Shown piece by piece: positions 51,824 to 62,024 of a stretch of 64,000 nucleotides of DNA (its first letter is position 1; each line of letters opens with the position of its first letter). Made by a program: the position numbers and the translations under genes. The stretch spans positions 1,550,001 to 1,614,000 of the forward strand of contig JABFRS010000001.1 in assembly GCA_013141055.1 (NCBI GenBank), read 5' to 3'. The stretch comes from Cyclobacteriaceae bacterium. GTDB lineage: Bacteria; Bacteroidota; Bacteroidia; Cytophagales; Cyclobacteriaceae. Under the pieces are notes generated by a model. That model did no database searches, was not told the DNA's origin, and saw nothing but the letters and a program-made list of their open reading frames with translations.

Positions 51824-53126
51824 GATCTGGTTAATCATTCAGCGTGAGTTTTTAAGCCGCGTGCAGAAGAAATCATTTTTGGTAGCAACCATTCTGATCC
51901 CGTTGATCTTTCCGGCGATCATCGGTATCCTCGTGTATGTTGCAAAGCAATCTGCAAAGGGAGCTAAGAGGGAAGTCATTCATTACGTTGATGAGAGCAA
52001 AATATTTATCCCCGACACAGCGAAGTATATTTTTAAGAAGTTCGATGGCCCTTTGAAAGAGGCTAAAACAGCTTTTGATAATTCAAAGGATTTTGGTCTT
52101 CTGTACATTCCAGCATTTGAACTATCAAAACCGGACGGAATCACGTTGTACACAAAATTAAATCCAAGTCTTGATGATGTGGGCAATGTCGAAAGATTAT
52201 TGGCCAATCAAATCAAAGAACTCAAGATGCTGAAGCTTAACATTGACAAGAAGCTTCTCGATAGCCTTAAAACTACCGTAAGCATCAAGACTGTAAAACT
52301 AAGTGAGGGCGGTCAGGAGAAATCCAGTAACTCAGGAGTTTTGTTTGGTATTGGAATGACGGGTGGAATTCTGATGTACATGTTCATCTTCATTTATGGC
52401 GCCCAGATCATGCAGGGGATCATTGAAGAAAAATCCAGCAAAGTCGTTGAGGTTATTGTGTCTTCCGTGAAACCGTTTCAATTAATGATGGGAAAAATCA
52501 TTGGACTTGCATCAGTGGGTCTTCTGCAATTTCTCATATGGGCCATTCTGATTAGCACACTGACATTTGGTGTACTGGGTTATTTCGGAGTTGACTCTCC
52601 ATCACAACAGGCAATGCAACAAATGGGAGATCAGGTCGCGGCACAACAGGCTGCTGCCAACTCACAGGTTATGAATATTATGGGAGAGATCATGAGTCTG
52701 CCATGGACCTATCTCATTTTCAACTTTATCTTCTATTTCTTAGGGGGATACCTGATCTATGGAGCTTTGTTTGCTGCTGTTGGTTCCGCAGTAGACAGTC
52801 CAGCAGAAGCTCAGCAATTTATGTTCCCGATCACAATACCCTTACTGATTTCATACATGAGCTTGTTTATGTTTATCGTGAAGGATCCTCATGGCACAGT
52901 GAGTGTATGGTTATCGATCATACCATTCACATCACCTATTGCAATGATGGGTAGAATCGGCTTTGAAGTACCATTATGGCAATTGTTGCTGTCGATGGGT
53001 TCTCTCATTGGCGGGTTCTTGTTGACCACCTGGGTTGCCGGAAGAATCTACCGTGTTGGAATCCTCATGCATGGAACCAAAGTAAGCTTCAAGGTGATGG
53101 CGAAGTGGTTTATGCAACGCGGATAA
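51816..53126 (+). CDS. ABC-2-type permease (NatB-like)
   Basis: A protein of 436 residues. The N-terminal helix (about 18-45) begins after FLSRVQKKSFLVATILIPLIFPAIIGILVY. A soluble extracytoplasmic domain covers about 50-170, followed by five or six helices. The segment EEKSSKVVEVIVSSVKPFQLMMGKIIGLASVGLLQF is characteristic of NatB/ABC-2 permeases. The gene overlaps the ATPase gene by 8 bases, and a strong terminator lies 35 bases after its end. It most likely exports an ion, lipid or small molecule. Confidence 0.9.
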   Translation: MNKIWLIIQREFLSRVQKKSFLVATILIPLIFPAIIGILVYVAKQSAKGAKREVIHYVDESKIFIPDTAKYIFKKFDGPLKEAKTAFDNSKDFGLLYIPAFELSKPDGITLYTKLNPSLDDVGNVERLLANQIKELKMLKLNIDKKLLDSLKTTVSIKTVKLSEGGQEKSSNSGVLFGIGMTGGILMYMFIFIYGAQIMQGIIEEKSSKVVEVIVSSVKPFQLMMGKIIGLASVGLLQFLIWAILISTLTFGVLGYFGVDSPSQQAMQQMGDQVAAQQAAANSQVMNIMGEIMSLPWTYLIFNFIFYFLGGYLIYGALFAAVGSAVDSPAEAQQFMFPITIPLLISYMSLFMFIVKDPHGTVSVWLSIIPFTSPIAMMGRIGFEVPLWQLLLSMGSLIGGFLLTTWVAGRIYRVGILMHGTKVSFKVMAKWFMQRG

Positions 53127-53160
53127 TCCAACGCCAGAGTATATTAATTTCAAATCTTTT

Positions 53161-53192
53161 AAAAGGCCGGGCTAATTGCCTGGCCTTTTTAT
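53161..53192 (+). terminator. Intrinsic terminator after the ABC exporter
   Basis: AAAAGGCCGGGC (53161-53172), loop TAATT, GCCTGGCCTTTT (53178-53189). Twelve pairs including one G-U. It ends in a T tract. Confidence 0.85.
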
Positions 53193-53256
53193 TTTCTACT
53201 ATCCTCTCCTACAATGAGAGACACCGCGAGCCAATAGCTTTTTGTTATCTTTCGAA

Positions 53257-54471
53257 ATGGCCAAAGCCGCTCGGATCGCATCCATGGACTTCTATCGGGA
53301 ACACACCAACCTGAAGTGGGTCATTCTTGCTGTTTCAGTCATCATCAGTGTTGGCACAATCTACTACACAAACATTCTTGTTGAGCAGTTAAAAGGACGG
53401 GAACGAAACCAGGTAAGTCTTTTTGCCAAAGCACTGGAGTACACTTCCAACGATACCGACAACAATATTCTTTTTATTACTGAGGAGATCATTTACAAGA
53501 ACAACTCCATCCCTACTATTTTACTGGATGACAAGGATAACATTGTCAATTTCAAAAATGTAGAGATCGATTCACTCTGGACTCCAAAGGAAAAGGAAAA
53601 GGAACTTCAGAAGCAGTTGAAAGAAATGAAACGAACTTATCCTCCGATCGAGATCGTTTCAAAAGATCCTGTGACATCGGAAGTATTCGGCAAGCAATAC
53701 GTTTATTACAAAAATTCATTTCTGCTAACACAATTGATTGCATATCCCTACATTCAGTTATCCGTCATCGCCATTTTTGGTTTCATCTCTTACTTGGCTT
53801 TTAATTATTCAAGAACAGCAGAGCAGAATCGTGTGTGGGTAGGACTTGCAAAAGAAACTGCTCACCAGCTTGGAACACCTTTGTCATCACTTATGGCATG
53901 GATAGAAGTGCTGAGAGATGATCCACAGATCCGTGGAAAGGGAATTGTTGAGGAGCTTGACAAGGACATTCGAAAACTAAGAGTTGTGACAGAGCGCTTT
54001 TCAAGCATTGGCTCCACTCCTACGTTAAAAGATGAAAACATCTATCAGCTTATTAATAATGTAGTGAGCTATCTGCAGCCACGGGTTTCATCAAAGATCA
54101 ATATTGAAGTATATACTCTTTCGGAAACGATCAGAGCGAAAGTTCATGCACCCCTTTTTGAATGGGTCATTGAGAACCTATGTAAAAATGCCGTGGATGC
54201 CATGGGAAGCACTGGTACGATTGCCATTAAAATCCTTAGGGGTAATGAGGGCAAAGTTTTCATTGACATTTCTGACACCGGAAAGGGCATGAACAAGTCC
54301 GTTATTTCAAGCGCCTTCAAACCTGGCTTTACTACCAAAAAGAGAGGCTGGGGCCTTGGACTTGCCCTGGCGAAGCGCATTATTGAATTATACCATCAGG
54401 GCAAAATTTTTGTCAAATCGTCGGAAGAAAATCAGGGTACAACCTTCCGGATTGAATTAAAAAGTGCTTAG
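53257..54471 (+). CDS. Sensor histidine kinase
   Basis: A protein of 404 residues from the ATG at 53257. Transmembrane helices lie at about 22-42 and 165-185, with an extracytoplasmic sensor domain between. The phosphoacceptor is H203 in AKETAHQLGTPLSSL, followed by HATPase features: N box WVIENLCKNAVDAM, G1 DISDTGKGM, and G2 TTKKRGWGLGLALAKRI. The H-Q-L-G-T-P-L-S variant of the H box is common in Bacteroidota. No response regulator gene lies next to it, so the partner is elsewhere. It follows the ABC exporter after a terminator. Confidence 0.92.
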   Translation: MAKAARIASMDFYREHTNLKWVILAVSVIISVGTIYYTNILVEQLKGRERNQVSLFAKALEYTSNDTDNNILFITEEIIYKNNSIPTILLDDKDNIVNFKNVEIDSLWTPKEKEKELQKQLKEMKRTYPPIEIVSKDPVTSEVFGKQYVYYKNSFLLTQLIAYPYIQLSVIAIFGFISYLAFNYSRTAEQNRVWVGLAKETAHQLGTPLSSLMAWIEVLRDDPQIRGKGIVEELDKDIRKLRVVTERFSSIGSTPTLKDENIYQLINNVVSYLQPRVSSKINIEVYTLSETIRAKVHAPLFEWVIENLCKNAVDAMGSTGTIAIKILRGNEGKVFIDISDTGKGMNKSVISSAFKPGFTTKKRGWGLGLALAKRIIELYHQGKIFVKSSEENQGTTFRIELKSA

Positions 54472-54535
54472 GCCTTGATGTTGATTTTCAGGCAGTTAGA
54501 AGGGTAAAAAATTCCTTTATTTTTAAGTTTGGCTC

Positions 54536-54566
54536 TTGGCGAAGCCCTTCGCGAAAGCTACTTTTG
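54536..54566 (+). promoter_or_regulatory. Bacteroidota-type promoter of atpD-atpC with a palindromic spacer
   Basis: TTGG at 54536-54539, 19 bases, then TACTTTTG at 54559-54566, an exact match to TAnnTTTG. Between them lies GCGAAG-CC-CTTCGC (54539-54552), a perfect inverted repeat that could be an operator. The promoter is 38 bases before the atpD start. Confidence 0.65.
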
Positions 54567-54583
54567 TGGCCGGATTTTAATGA

Positions 54584-56116
<1,533 letters not shown>

Positions 56117-56118
56117 AC

Positions 56119-56364
56119 ATGCATTTAGAAATCATCACTCCTGACAAGAAGATATTTGAAGGCGAAGTTTCGTTGGCCTCCTTTCCTGGCTCCGATGGAT
56201 CGTTTCAGGTATTGAACAACCACGCTCCTCTCATCAGCTTGTTGGCAGATGGAGTGGTGGAGTATAAGACGAAGGAATCACGTCAGCAGGTAAAAATTAC
56301 TGGCGGTGTTGTAGAAGTTTTGAAAAATAAAGTAATCGTCCTCGCGGACGGTGTGAAAGAATAA
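56119..56364 (+). CDS. atpC: ATP synthase F1 epsilon subunit, C-terminal domain absent
   Basis: A protein of 81 residues. It covers only the N-terminal beta-sandwich (LEIITPDKKIFEGEVSLASFPGSDGSFQVLNNHAPLISLLADGVV). The helical C-terminal domain that inhibits ATP hydrolysis in E. coli and Bacillus is missing. This short form is known in Bacteroidota. It starts two bases after atpD, so the genes are coupled. The protein links gamma to the c ring, and regulation by an extended epsilon tail is not possible here. Confidence 0.93.
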   Translation: MHLEIITPDKKIFEGEVSLASFPGSDGSFQVLNNHAPLISLLADGVVEYKTKESRQQVKITGGVVEVLKNKVIVLADGVKE

Positions 56365-56380
56365 TTACCATTGCTCAAAT

Positions 56381-56415
56381 AAAAAAAGCCTTCGAATAAT
56401 TCGAAGGCTTTTTTT
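56381..56415. terminator. Bidirectional terminator after atpC
   Basis: AAAAAAAGCCTTCGAA (56381-56396), loop TAAT overlap, TTCGAAGGCTTTTTTT (56400-56415). It is a near-perfect dyad with A and T tracts on both sides, serving atpD-atpC on the plus strand and the small lipoprotein gene on the minus strand. Confidence 0.9.
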
Positions 56416-56433
56416 ATGTCTGTTTTGTCAGGC

Positions 56434-56928
56434 TTACTGTCTGATGAGCCACTTCACAAAGAACACAACACCGATCAGCAAGGAAATCCCCCCGATAATA
56501 TTGAAGGCGCTTCCTCCTATAATCAATCCAACGAGACCTACTGCGCCAAAAATTGCGGCAAGCTTCAAATCATTATCCATTGCATTGCCCGCGTGCTGGG
56601 ATTTTTCTGAATCCTTTTTCGCCACGTAGGATTTAATCTCATTCCTTAAATGCGTTCGCAGAGCCTTCTTTTCTGACTTGCTCATTTGCATGTAGGTCTT
56701 CTTCAATGCAGTAACATCTGCTGCAGGATTAGAAGCCAGTACAACAGGCTGCTCAGATATACTCGCAACCAAAGATTCCTGATCAACGATCAATGGAGAA
56801 ACTTCAATCGCTTTTTGAGATTTCTTGCCTGCATAATAATCAGGTCGACCGAAATTGTAAGAATACTTCGGTGCAGAACATGACGCCAGCGCTACGATAG
56901 TCAACAAGACAAGGATTTTAATTTTCAT
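56434..56928 (-). CDS. Hypothetical lipoprotein with two C-terminal membrane helices
   Basis: A protein of 164 residues. Lipobox LASC (C17). A stretch of about 100 residues, rich in K and S, contains KKTYMQMSKSEKKALRTHLRNEIKSYVAKKD. Two hydrophobic helices lie at about 122-142 and 143-162 (GAVGLVGLIIGGSAFNIIGGISLLIGVVFFVKWL). Many Bacteroidota genomes encode small lipoproteins of this layout; none is characterised as far as I know. It lies three bases downstream of the next small membrane protein gene on the same strand. Confidence 0.6.
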   Translation of the reverse strand: MKIKILVLLTIVALASCSAPKYSYNFGRPDYYAGKKSQKAIEVSPLIVDQESLVASISEQPVVLASNPAADVTALKKTYMQMSKSEKKALRTHLRNEIKSYVAKKDSEKSQHAGNAMDNDLKLAAIFGAVGLVGLIIGGSAFNIIGGISLLIGVVFFVKWLIRQ

Positions 56929-56931
56929 GGT

Positions 56932-57243
56932 TTATGGATTAGTGGTTTTCTTTCTTTTAAAAATACGGCCGAAGAAGCGTTTCTCAAAGTCCCAAAAAAA
57001 CTGGAATTGGCCGAAAATGAAACCATAAAATAATAGAAACACATTGTACACAGGCAATATCAGAATGTAATAGATAATGCTTGCCCACAATGGCATAGGT
57101 GCATCATTGAACAGCCATGCAAACAGCGGGCGCTTTAAAAACAAAACAGTAAATCCAGTACAGGCAAATACAATCAGGATCATAATAACCTGTAATGCAC
57201 TTTTGACTTTCCAGCGGGCCTGAAGTTTATCAATCCAACTCAC
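56932..57243 (-). CDS. Small membrane protein (DUF6787-like)
   Basis: A protein of 103 residues starting with GTG at 57243. Two transmembrane helices lie at about 16-38 and 53-78. The sequence LWASIIYYILILPVYNVFLLFYGFIFGQFQFFWDFEKRFFGRIF is of a type common and conserved in Bacteroidota, sometimes annotated as DUF6787. It lies three bases upstream of the lipoprotein gene and 29 bases downstream of the pseudouridine synthase gene. Function unknown. Confidence 0.6.
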   Translation of the reverse strand: MSWIDKLQARWKVKSALQVIMILIVFACTGFTVLFLKRPLFAWLFNDAPMPLWASIIYYILILPVYNVFLLFYGFIFGQFQFFWDFEKRFFGRIFKRKKTTNP

Positions 57244-57272
57244 GGTATAATGTTAAGACCTTAAAATAATAA

Positions 57273-57956
57273 TTATTTCCCACCAAACTCATTCCACCAT
57301 TCCTTGTTTGGAACAGGAGCTTCAATCTTCATCAATTCTTTTTTTACAGGATGAATAAAGCTAAGGCTTCTGGCATGAAGTCCGATGCTACCATCACCGG
57401 TTGTGAGTTCAGAACCGTATTTTAAGTCACCCAGGATCGGACAACCTATACTTGAAAGCTGAACTCTGATCTGATGCGGCCTTCCTGTAATGGGCCGAAC
57501 TTCAATCAGACTGAGTTCCTTCTTCCTGGAAATCAACCGATAACTCAGTTCAGAATGCTGAGCATCTGTTGTCTCTTTCTTAAAGGCAGTCGTTTTATTT
57601 TTCTTCTCATCCTTTCTTAACCAATGCACAAGCGTATCCTCAATTTTTGAAGGTCGTTGATCTGTAATGGCCCAATATATTTTCTCAGTTTCCCGTGACC
57701 GGAAAAGCTCATTCATCCTTGCAAGTGCTTTTGAAGTACGTGCAAAGACAACCACTCCGCTTACGGGTCGATCCAGGCGATGCACGACACCCAGAAACAC
57801 TTCACCCGGCTTCCCATACTTTACTTTGATGTATTCCTTACCAATTTCGACCAGAGGCTTGTCACCGGTTTCATCACCCTGTACAAGCACACCTGAGGCC
57901 TTGTTGATGACAAGGAGATGGTTGTCTTCATAAAGAATGCTAAGAGGCTGGCTCAA
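57273..57956 (-). CDS. RluA-family pseudouridine synthase without S4 domain
   Basis: A protein of 227 residues, apparently starting with TTG at 57956; no ATG occurs upstream before the frame closes, and the peptide LSILYEDNHLLVINKASGVLVQGD is needed for the fold. The catalytic aspartate is in GVVHRLDRPVSGVVVFARTSKAL. RPITGRPHQIRVQLSSIGCPILGDLKYG is conserved. It isomerises uridine in rRNA or tRNA. The absence of the N-terminal S4 RNA-binding domain is like TruC/YqcB or RluA proper. Confidence 0.88.
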   Translation of the reverse strand: MSQPLSILYEDNHLLVINKASGVLVQGDETGDKPLVEIGKEYIKVKYGKPGEVFLGVVHRLDRPVSGVVVFARTSKALARMNELFRSRETEKIYWAITDQRPSKIEDTLVHWLRKDEKKNKTTAFKKETTDAQHSELSYRLISRKKELSLIEVRPITGRPHQIRVQLSSIGCPILGDLKYGSELTTGDGSIGLHARSLSFIHPVKKELMKIEAPVPNKEWWNEFGGK

Positions 57957-58042
57957 TGTGAGTGCAAAATTTTATTAAGCGAAGATAGTTAATCTAAGAT
58001 TGGACATACTGAGTTCTGAAATACCAAACCTTAACCAACAGG

Positions 58043-59626
58043 CTAATCCTTAAACTCAGACGTAAAATGAAACTTGATATCTGGAAAATTATCCTGAACC
58101 ATTTGAAGCCATGCTCTTGACTCGGCCATAAATACTACTTTACCATCCTTATCCCGGGCGATGTATCTCAGCTTTGAGTTTATAAATTCCTGGAGCTTGG
58201 TCTCACTGTCGCTGCTGATCCAGCAGGCTTTAAACATATTCTGTGATACAAATTCAACTGTTGCACTATACTCATGCTTTAAGCGGAATTGGATTACCTC
58301 AAACTGAAGTGCTCCAACGGTTCCAATTACTTTTCTGTTTCCAATATCAAACGTGAAAAGCTGAGCGACGCCTTCTTCCATTAGCTGAAGCAATCCTTTT
58401 TCAAGCTGCTTGCTTTTCATTGCATCCTTATTGATGACCTCTTTGAAGATCTCCGGAGAAAAACTTGGTATCCCGGTGTATTGATACTTCTCTCCCTCAG
58501 TAAGAGTGTCGCCGATCTTCAGATTTCCTGTATCATAGATCCCGACAATATCTCCCGGCCAGGCTTCATCAATTGTCTCCCGATCCTGCGCAAGGAATGC
58601 TGTTGCGTTGGAAAAACGGAAACTCTTTTCCTGCCTTACGTGATAGTAATTATTACCTCGCTCGAAAGTTCCTGAACAAACACGAACGAATGCGATCCGG
58701 TTTCTGTGCTTGGGATCCATGTTTGCGTGAATCTTAAAAACAAAACCGGAGAACTTTGCTTCTTCCGGAGGAATGACACGAACGGTCGTCTCACGGGGAC
58801 GTGGAGTCGGAGCAATGCGGATAAAAGTGTCCAGCAATTCTTTAACACCAAAGTTATTTACGGCACTTCCGAAAAAAACAGGGGCAACAATACCATCCTG
58901 ATACTTTTGAATATCAAAATCAGGATAAACACCCTCCACTAACTCAACATCCTGACGCAACTGTCTGGCATTATTCTCTCCAACAAGCTTGTCAATTTCT
59001 TCACTGTTGATATCATCTATCTGGATACCTTCCTGAACAACCGTCTTGCTGGGTGTAAACAGGTTCAGTGTTTTATCATAGAGATTATAAACTCCTTTAA
59101 AAGTCTTTCCCATGCTGATCGGCCAGCTAAGAGGCCGAACTTTGATACTCAGTTTTTCTTCGATCTCATCCAGCAGATCAAAAACATCCTGTCCTTCACG
59201 ATCAAGTTTATTGATGAAGCAAATTACTGGTGTATTTCTCATTCGGCACACCTCCATCAATTTTTCAGTCTGAGACTCGACACCCTTCACACAATCAATG
59301 ACCAGGATCACACTGTCCACAGCGGTAAGCGTACGGTATGTATCTTCGGCAAAGTCCTGGTGACCTGGAGTATCCAGTAAATTGATCTTAATATCCTGAT
59401 AATTAAATCCCATAACAGAGGTTGCCACAGAGATACCTCTCTGCTTTTCAATCTCCATCCAATCACTTCGGGCGTGATCCTTTATTTTGGATGACTTGAC
59501 GGCACCTGCTTTTTGTATGGCTCCCCCGAATAGCAAGAGCTTTTCAGTGAGGGTTGTTTTTCCTGCATCCGGGTGACTAATGATGCCAAACGTTCTTCGT
59601 TTAGCGATTTCCTGGCTAATATTCAT
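58043..59626 (-). CDS. prfC: Peptide chain release factor 3
   Basis: A protein of 527 residues. The GTPase domain has the P-loop [16 protein letters not shown]2/G3 [12 protein letters not shown] and [16 protein letters not shown], and NKLDREGQD (G4). Later regions contain [25 protein letters not shown], which is typical of RF3 rather than EF-G. It recycles RF1 and RF2 from the ribosome after termination. Length and sequence are normal. A promoter element is visible just upstream. Confidence 0.95.
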   Translation of the reverse strand: MNISQEIAKRRTFGIISHPDAGKTTLTEKLLLFGGAIQKAGAVKSSKIKDHARSDWMEIEKQRGISVATSVMGFNYQDIKINLLDTPGHQDFAEDTYRTLTAVDSVILVIDCVKGVESQTEKLMEVCRMRNTPVICFINKLDREGQDVFDLLDEIEEKLSIKVRPLSWPISMGKTFKGVYNLYDKTLNLFTPSKTVVQEGIQIDDINSEEIDKLVGENNARQLRQDVELVEGVYPDFDIQKYQDGIVAPVFFGSAVNNFGVKELLDTFIRIAPTPRPRETTVRVIPPEEAKFSGFVFKIHANMDPKHRNRIAFVRVCSGTFERGNNYYHVRQEKSFRFSNATAFLAQDRETIDEAWPGDIVGIYDTGNLKIGDTLTEGEKYQYTGIPSFSPEIFKEVINKDAMKSKQLEKGLLQLMEEGVAQLFTFDIGNRKVIGTVGALQFEVIQFRLKHEYSATVEFVSQNMFKACWISSDSETKLQEFINSKLRYIARDKDGKVVFMAESRAWLQMVQDNFPDIKFHFTSEFKD

Positions 59627-59639
59627 AAGTAAAGTGCCG

Positions 59640-59647
59640 CAAAGGTA
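59640..59647 (-). promoter_or_regulatory. Putative -7 element of prfC promoter
   Basis: On the minus strand this reads TACCTTTG, an exact match to TAnnTTTG, 13 bases before the prfC start. The -33 element is not clear. Confidence 0.4.
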
Positions 59648-59739
59648 TAGTCAAAAGGTGAAATCTGAACTTTGTTTTATAAAGTCTATGGAGTTATCTA
59701 ATGGCTACTCTATAAATTGCACTCAAACAAAAGACCATT

Positions 59740-60711
59740 ATGAATACAAGAAGATTCGGCCGAACGAACTGGAACATCAGTGAGATAGGATATGGCATGT
59801 GGGGACTTGCCGGATGGACTGGAAATGAAGAGGATGAAATAGAAAGAGCTCTTGAAAAATCGGTAGAGTTGGATTGCAATTTCTTTGACACAGCCTGGGG
59901 ATATGGAGCAGGAAAAAGTGAACAGATCCTTGGAAAATTGCTTCGCAGACATCCAAATAAAAAGCTATATGCTGCCACGAAAATTCCTCCGATGAATTTC
60001 AAATGGCCATCAAAGCCTGAATACCGGATAGAGGATTGCTTTCCCGCTTCACACATTATTGAATACACTGAGAAGAGTTTAAAGAATCTGAATGTTGAAA
60101 GCATCGATCTCCAGCAATTTCATGTATGGGATGATCAATGGTCTGTTTCAGATGAATGGAAAGAAGCTGTTGCCAAATTGAAAAAAGAAGGAAAGATCAA
60201 AAGTATTGGGATTAGCGTGAATCGATGGGAACCTGAAAACGTTCTCAATACATTAAGAACAGGATTAATAGATTCCGTTCAGGTGATCTATAATATTTTT
60301 GATCAGGCGCCAGAGGATCATCTCTTTCCTCTCTGCAAGAAATTAGACATCGGGGTGATTGCAAGAGTACCTTTTGATGAAGGTACGCTCACCGGAACGA
60401 TGACGAAAGACACTACTTTCCCAACAGATGATTGGCGATCAACTTATTTCGTTAAAGAGAATCTCATTTCAAGTGTGGAGCATGCTGATGCACTAAGACC
60501 ACACATCCCGGCAGGAATGACAATGCCTGAACTTGCTTTGAAATTTATTTTACTCAACGATGATGTCCATACCACCATACCCGGGATGAGAAAAGTAAAA
60601 AATGTTGAAGCAAACATGGCAGCGAGCTCAGGTAGTAAGCTTGAAAAATCCCTTGCCCTCAAGTTGAAAAGTCATCGGTGGGATCGTACCACAACCGAAT
60701 GGTCGCAATAG
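59740..60711 (+). CDS. Aldo/keto reductase
   Basis: A protein of 323 residues. The catalytic tetrad is visible: D and Y in FFDTAWGYGAGKSEQILG, K in YAATKIPP, and H in LQQFHVWDD. NADPH-binding features occur near the C-terminus (GMRKVKNVEAN). It probably reduces aldehydes or ketones in the cytoplasm; the substrate is unknown. It is transcribed alone and converges with the MreB-like gene one base away. Confidence 0.9.
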   Translation: MNTRRFGRTNWNISEIGYGMWGLAGWTGNEEDEIERALEKSVELDCNFFDTAWGYGAGKSEQILGKLLRRHPNKKLYAATKIPPMNFKWPSKPEYRIEDCFPASHIIEYTEKSLKNLNVESIDLQQFHVWDDQWSVSDEWKEAVAKLKKEGKIKSIGISVNRWEPENVLNTLRTGLIDSVQVIYNIFDQAPEDHLFPLCKKLDIGVIARVPFDEGTLTGTMTKDTTFPTDDWRSTYFVKENLISSVEHADALRPHIPAGMTMPELALKFILLNDDVHTTIPGMRKVKNVEANMAASSGSKLEKSLALKLKSHRWDRTTTEWSQ

Positions 60712-60712
60712 T

Positions 60713-61729
60713 TTAAACAAGTATTGATTTAAACTTAGAAGGATCGCTCAGCGTCTTTGATATTCCTTTCGTGACAGATAACAAAGGATGTTGATCAATA
60801 TGGGTTTTAAGTCCAATGGTTGTTTCAAGGCGTTCTTTCAAGCCTCTCAGCAATGCACCACCACCTGTAACATAAATTCCATTGGAATAAATATCGCCGG
60901 CCAGTTCCGGAGGACATGTTTCAAGTGTTTGAACAATACTCTCCTCTATTGATGTAATTGATTTGTTCAACACCTCTGCAATCTCCTTGTGGTCAGTCTG
61001 CCTGTTTACAGGAATCCCCTCAAGGATATCCTTTCCCCTCACCATCATGGGCGCTGGAGGATTGACAATATCATTCATCACGGCTCCCACCTGAATTTTG
61101 ATCTGCTCCGCAGTTCTTAAACCAATAGACATTCCATGATGTCTTCGAAAGAAATCCTGGATCTCTTCATTAAATATATCTCCGGCAACGCGACTGGATT
61201 GAAATACTGCTATCCCCGAAAGGGATATAACAACGATCTCAGTGATGCCGCCACCGATGTCTACGATCATTTTACCATCAGGCTCACGAATGTTAAGTCC
61301 CATGCCCATTGCCGCGGCAAGTGGCTCGAATAGAAGAAAGGATTTTCTTGCATTGAATTGGTCGAGTGTATCACGCAAAGCCCTGCGCTCTACTTCCGTA
61401 GTTGAATATGGAACTCCGGAAATGATCGTATCGAAACCTCTCAGACGGGTAGATCGTGCATAGATCTTCGATACCATCTCACGAATCATCCTGGAAGCAG
61501 ATTCATAGTCAGCGATCACTCCACGCACAAGTGGTTTAACTGTCTTTAAATTATAGTGACTTTTTTCAAAAATCGTATAAGCGTCGTTCCCTACTGCCTT
61601 CACTGAATTATTTTCCCTATCAAATACTATGTAGGATGCCTGCGACAAAAGAATATTCTCTTTATCAGTTAAAAGAGTATTGTCGTTTCCGAGATCAATG
61701 GCGAAGCTCTTGGTTTTAAATAGATTCAT
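60713..61729 (-). CDS. MreB-like rod-shape-determining protein, divergent paralogue
   Basis: A protein of 338 residues from the ATG at 61729; an in-frame start at 61816 adds 29 residues of unlikely sequence. The actin-like fold is clear: phosphate-1 FAIDLGNDNTLL, ADYESASRMIREM, phosphate-2 VDIGGGITEIVVISL, adenosine motif VTGGGALLRGLKERLE. Phosphate-1 differs from the DLGTANTLIY of canonical MreB. Bacteroidota often carry a second, divergent MreB. The gene is not next to mreC or mreD. It is divergent from dnaK. Confidence 0.88.
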   Translation of the reverse strand: MNLFKTKSFAIDLGNDNTLLTDKENILLSQASYIVFDRENNSVKAVGNDAYTIFEKSHYNLKTVKPLVRGVIADYESASRMIREMVSKIYARSTRLRGFDTIISGVPYSTTEVERRALRDTLDQFNARKSFLLFEPLAAAMGMGLNIREPDGKMIVDIGGGITEIVVISLSGIAVFQSSRVAGDIFNEEIQDFFRRHHGMSIGLRTAEQIKIQVGAVMNDIVNPPAPMMVRGKDILEGIPVNRQTDHKEIAEVLNKSITSIEESIVQTLETCPPELAGDIYSNGIYVTGGGALLRGLKERLETTIGLKTHIDQHPLLSVTKGISKTLSDPSKFKSILV

Positions 61730-62024
61730 AAAAATTGTATTGATGAATAAATGTAAAAGGAATAGCCGTGAGAGTACAGATTGCGCTATTATAAATTCAT
61801 TATTGTAAGAATTCATTAAAACGCTTCTGGACCATCCCTTTCCAACATCAGTTTATAGAGCATGACGGCTTATTTAATGCACCCGGCATTTTTCCTAAAA
61901 AGTCATCATTTTCATTATAAATCCAAGGTTTTCCTGCCATTGTGTCACTTTTGAGCCTAAAAAGCCTATTGGCATAACCATTGATTAAGGAGGAGAGACC
62001 AGACTAAAAACAACTAGAAATATC
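61730..62024. other. 295-bp divergent region between the MreB-like gene and dnaK
   Basis: It holds no gene. GTCACTTTTGAGCCTAA at 61944-61960 is a loose match to the element before clpB and grpE. AGGAGG at 61988-61993 lies 31 bases before the dnaK start, too far to serve as its Shine-Dalgarno sequence. No exact TAnnTTTG was found. Confidence 0.5.

Noticed and set aside
61988-61993. AGGAGG as the Shine-Dalgarno sequence of dnaK
   Set aside because: It lies 31 bases before the start codon, far beyond the working distance. No ATG, GTG or TTG follows at a suitable distance to suggest a leader peptide.
61730-62024. CIRCE (HrcA) element before dnaK
   Set aside because: No TTAGCACTC-N9-GAGTGCTAA-like repeat is present here or before clpB or grpE.
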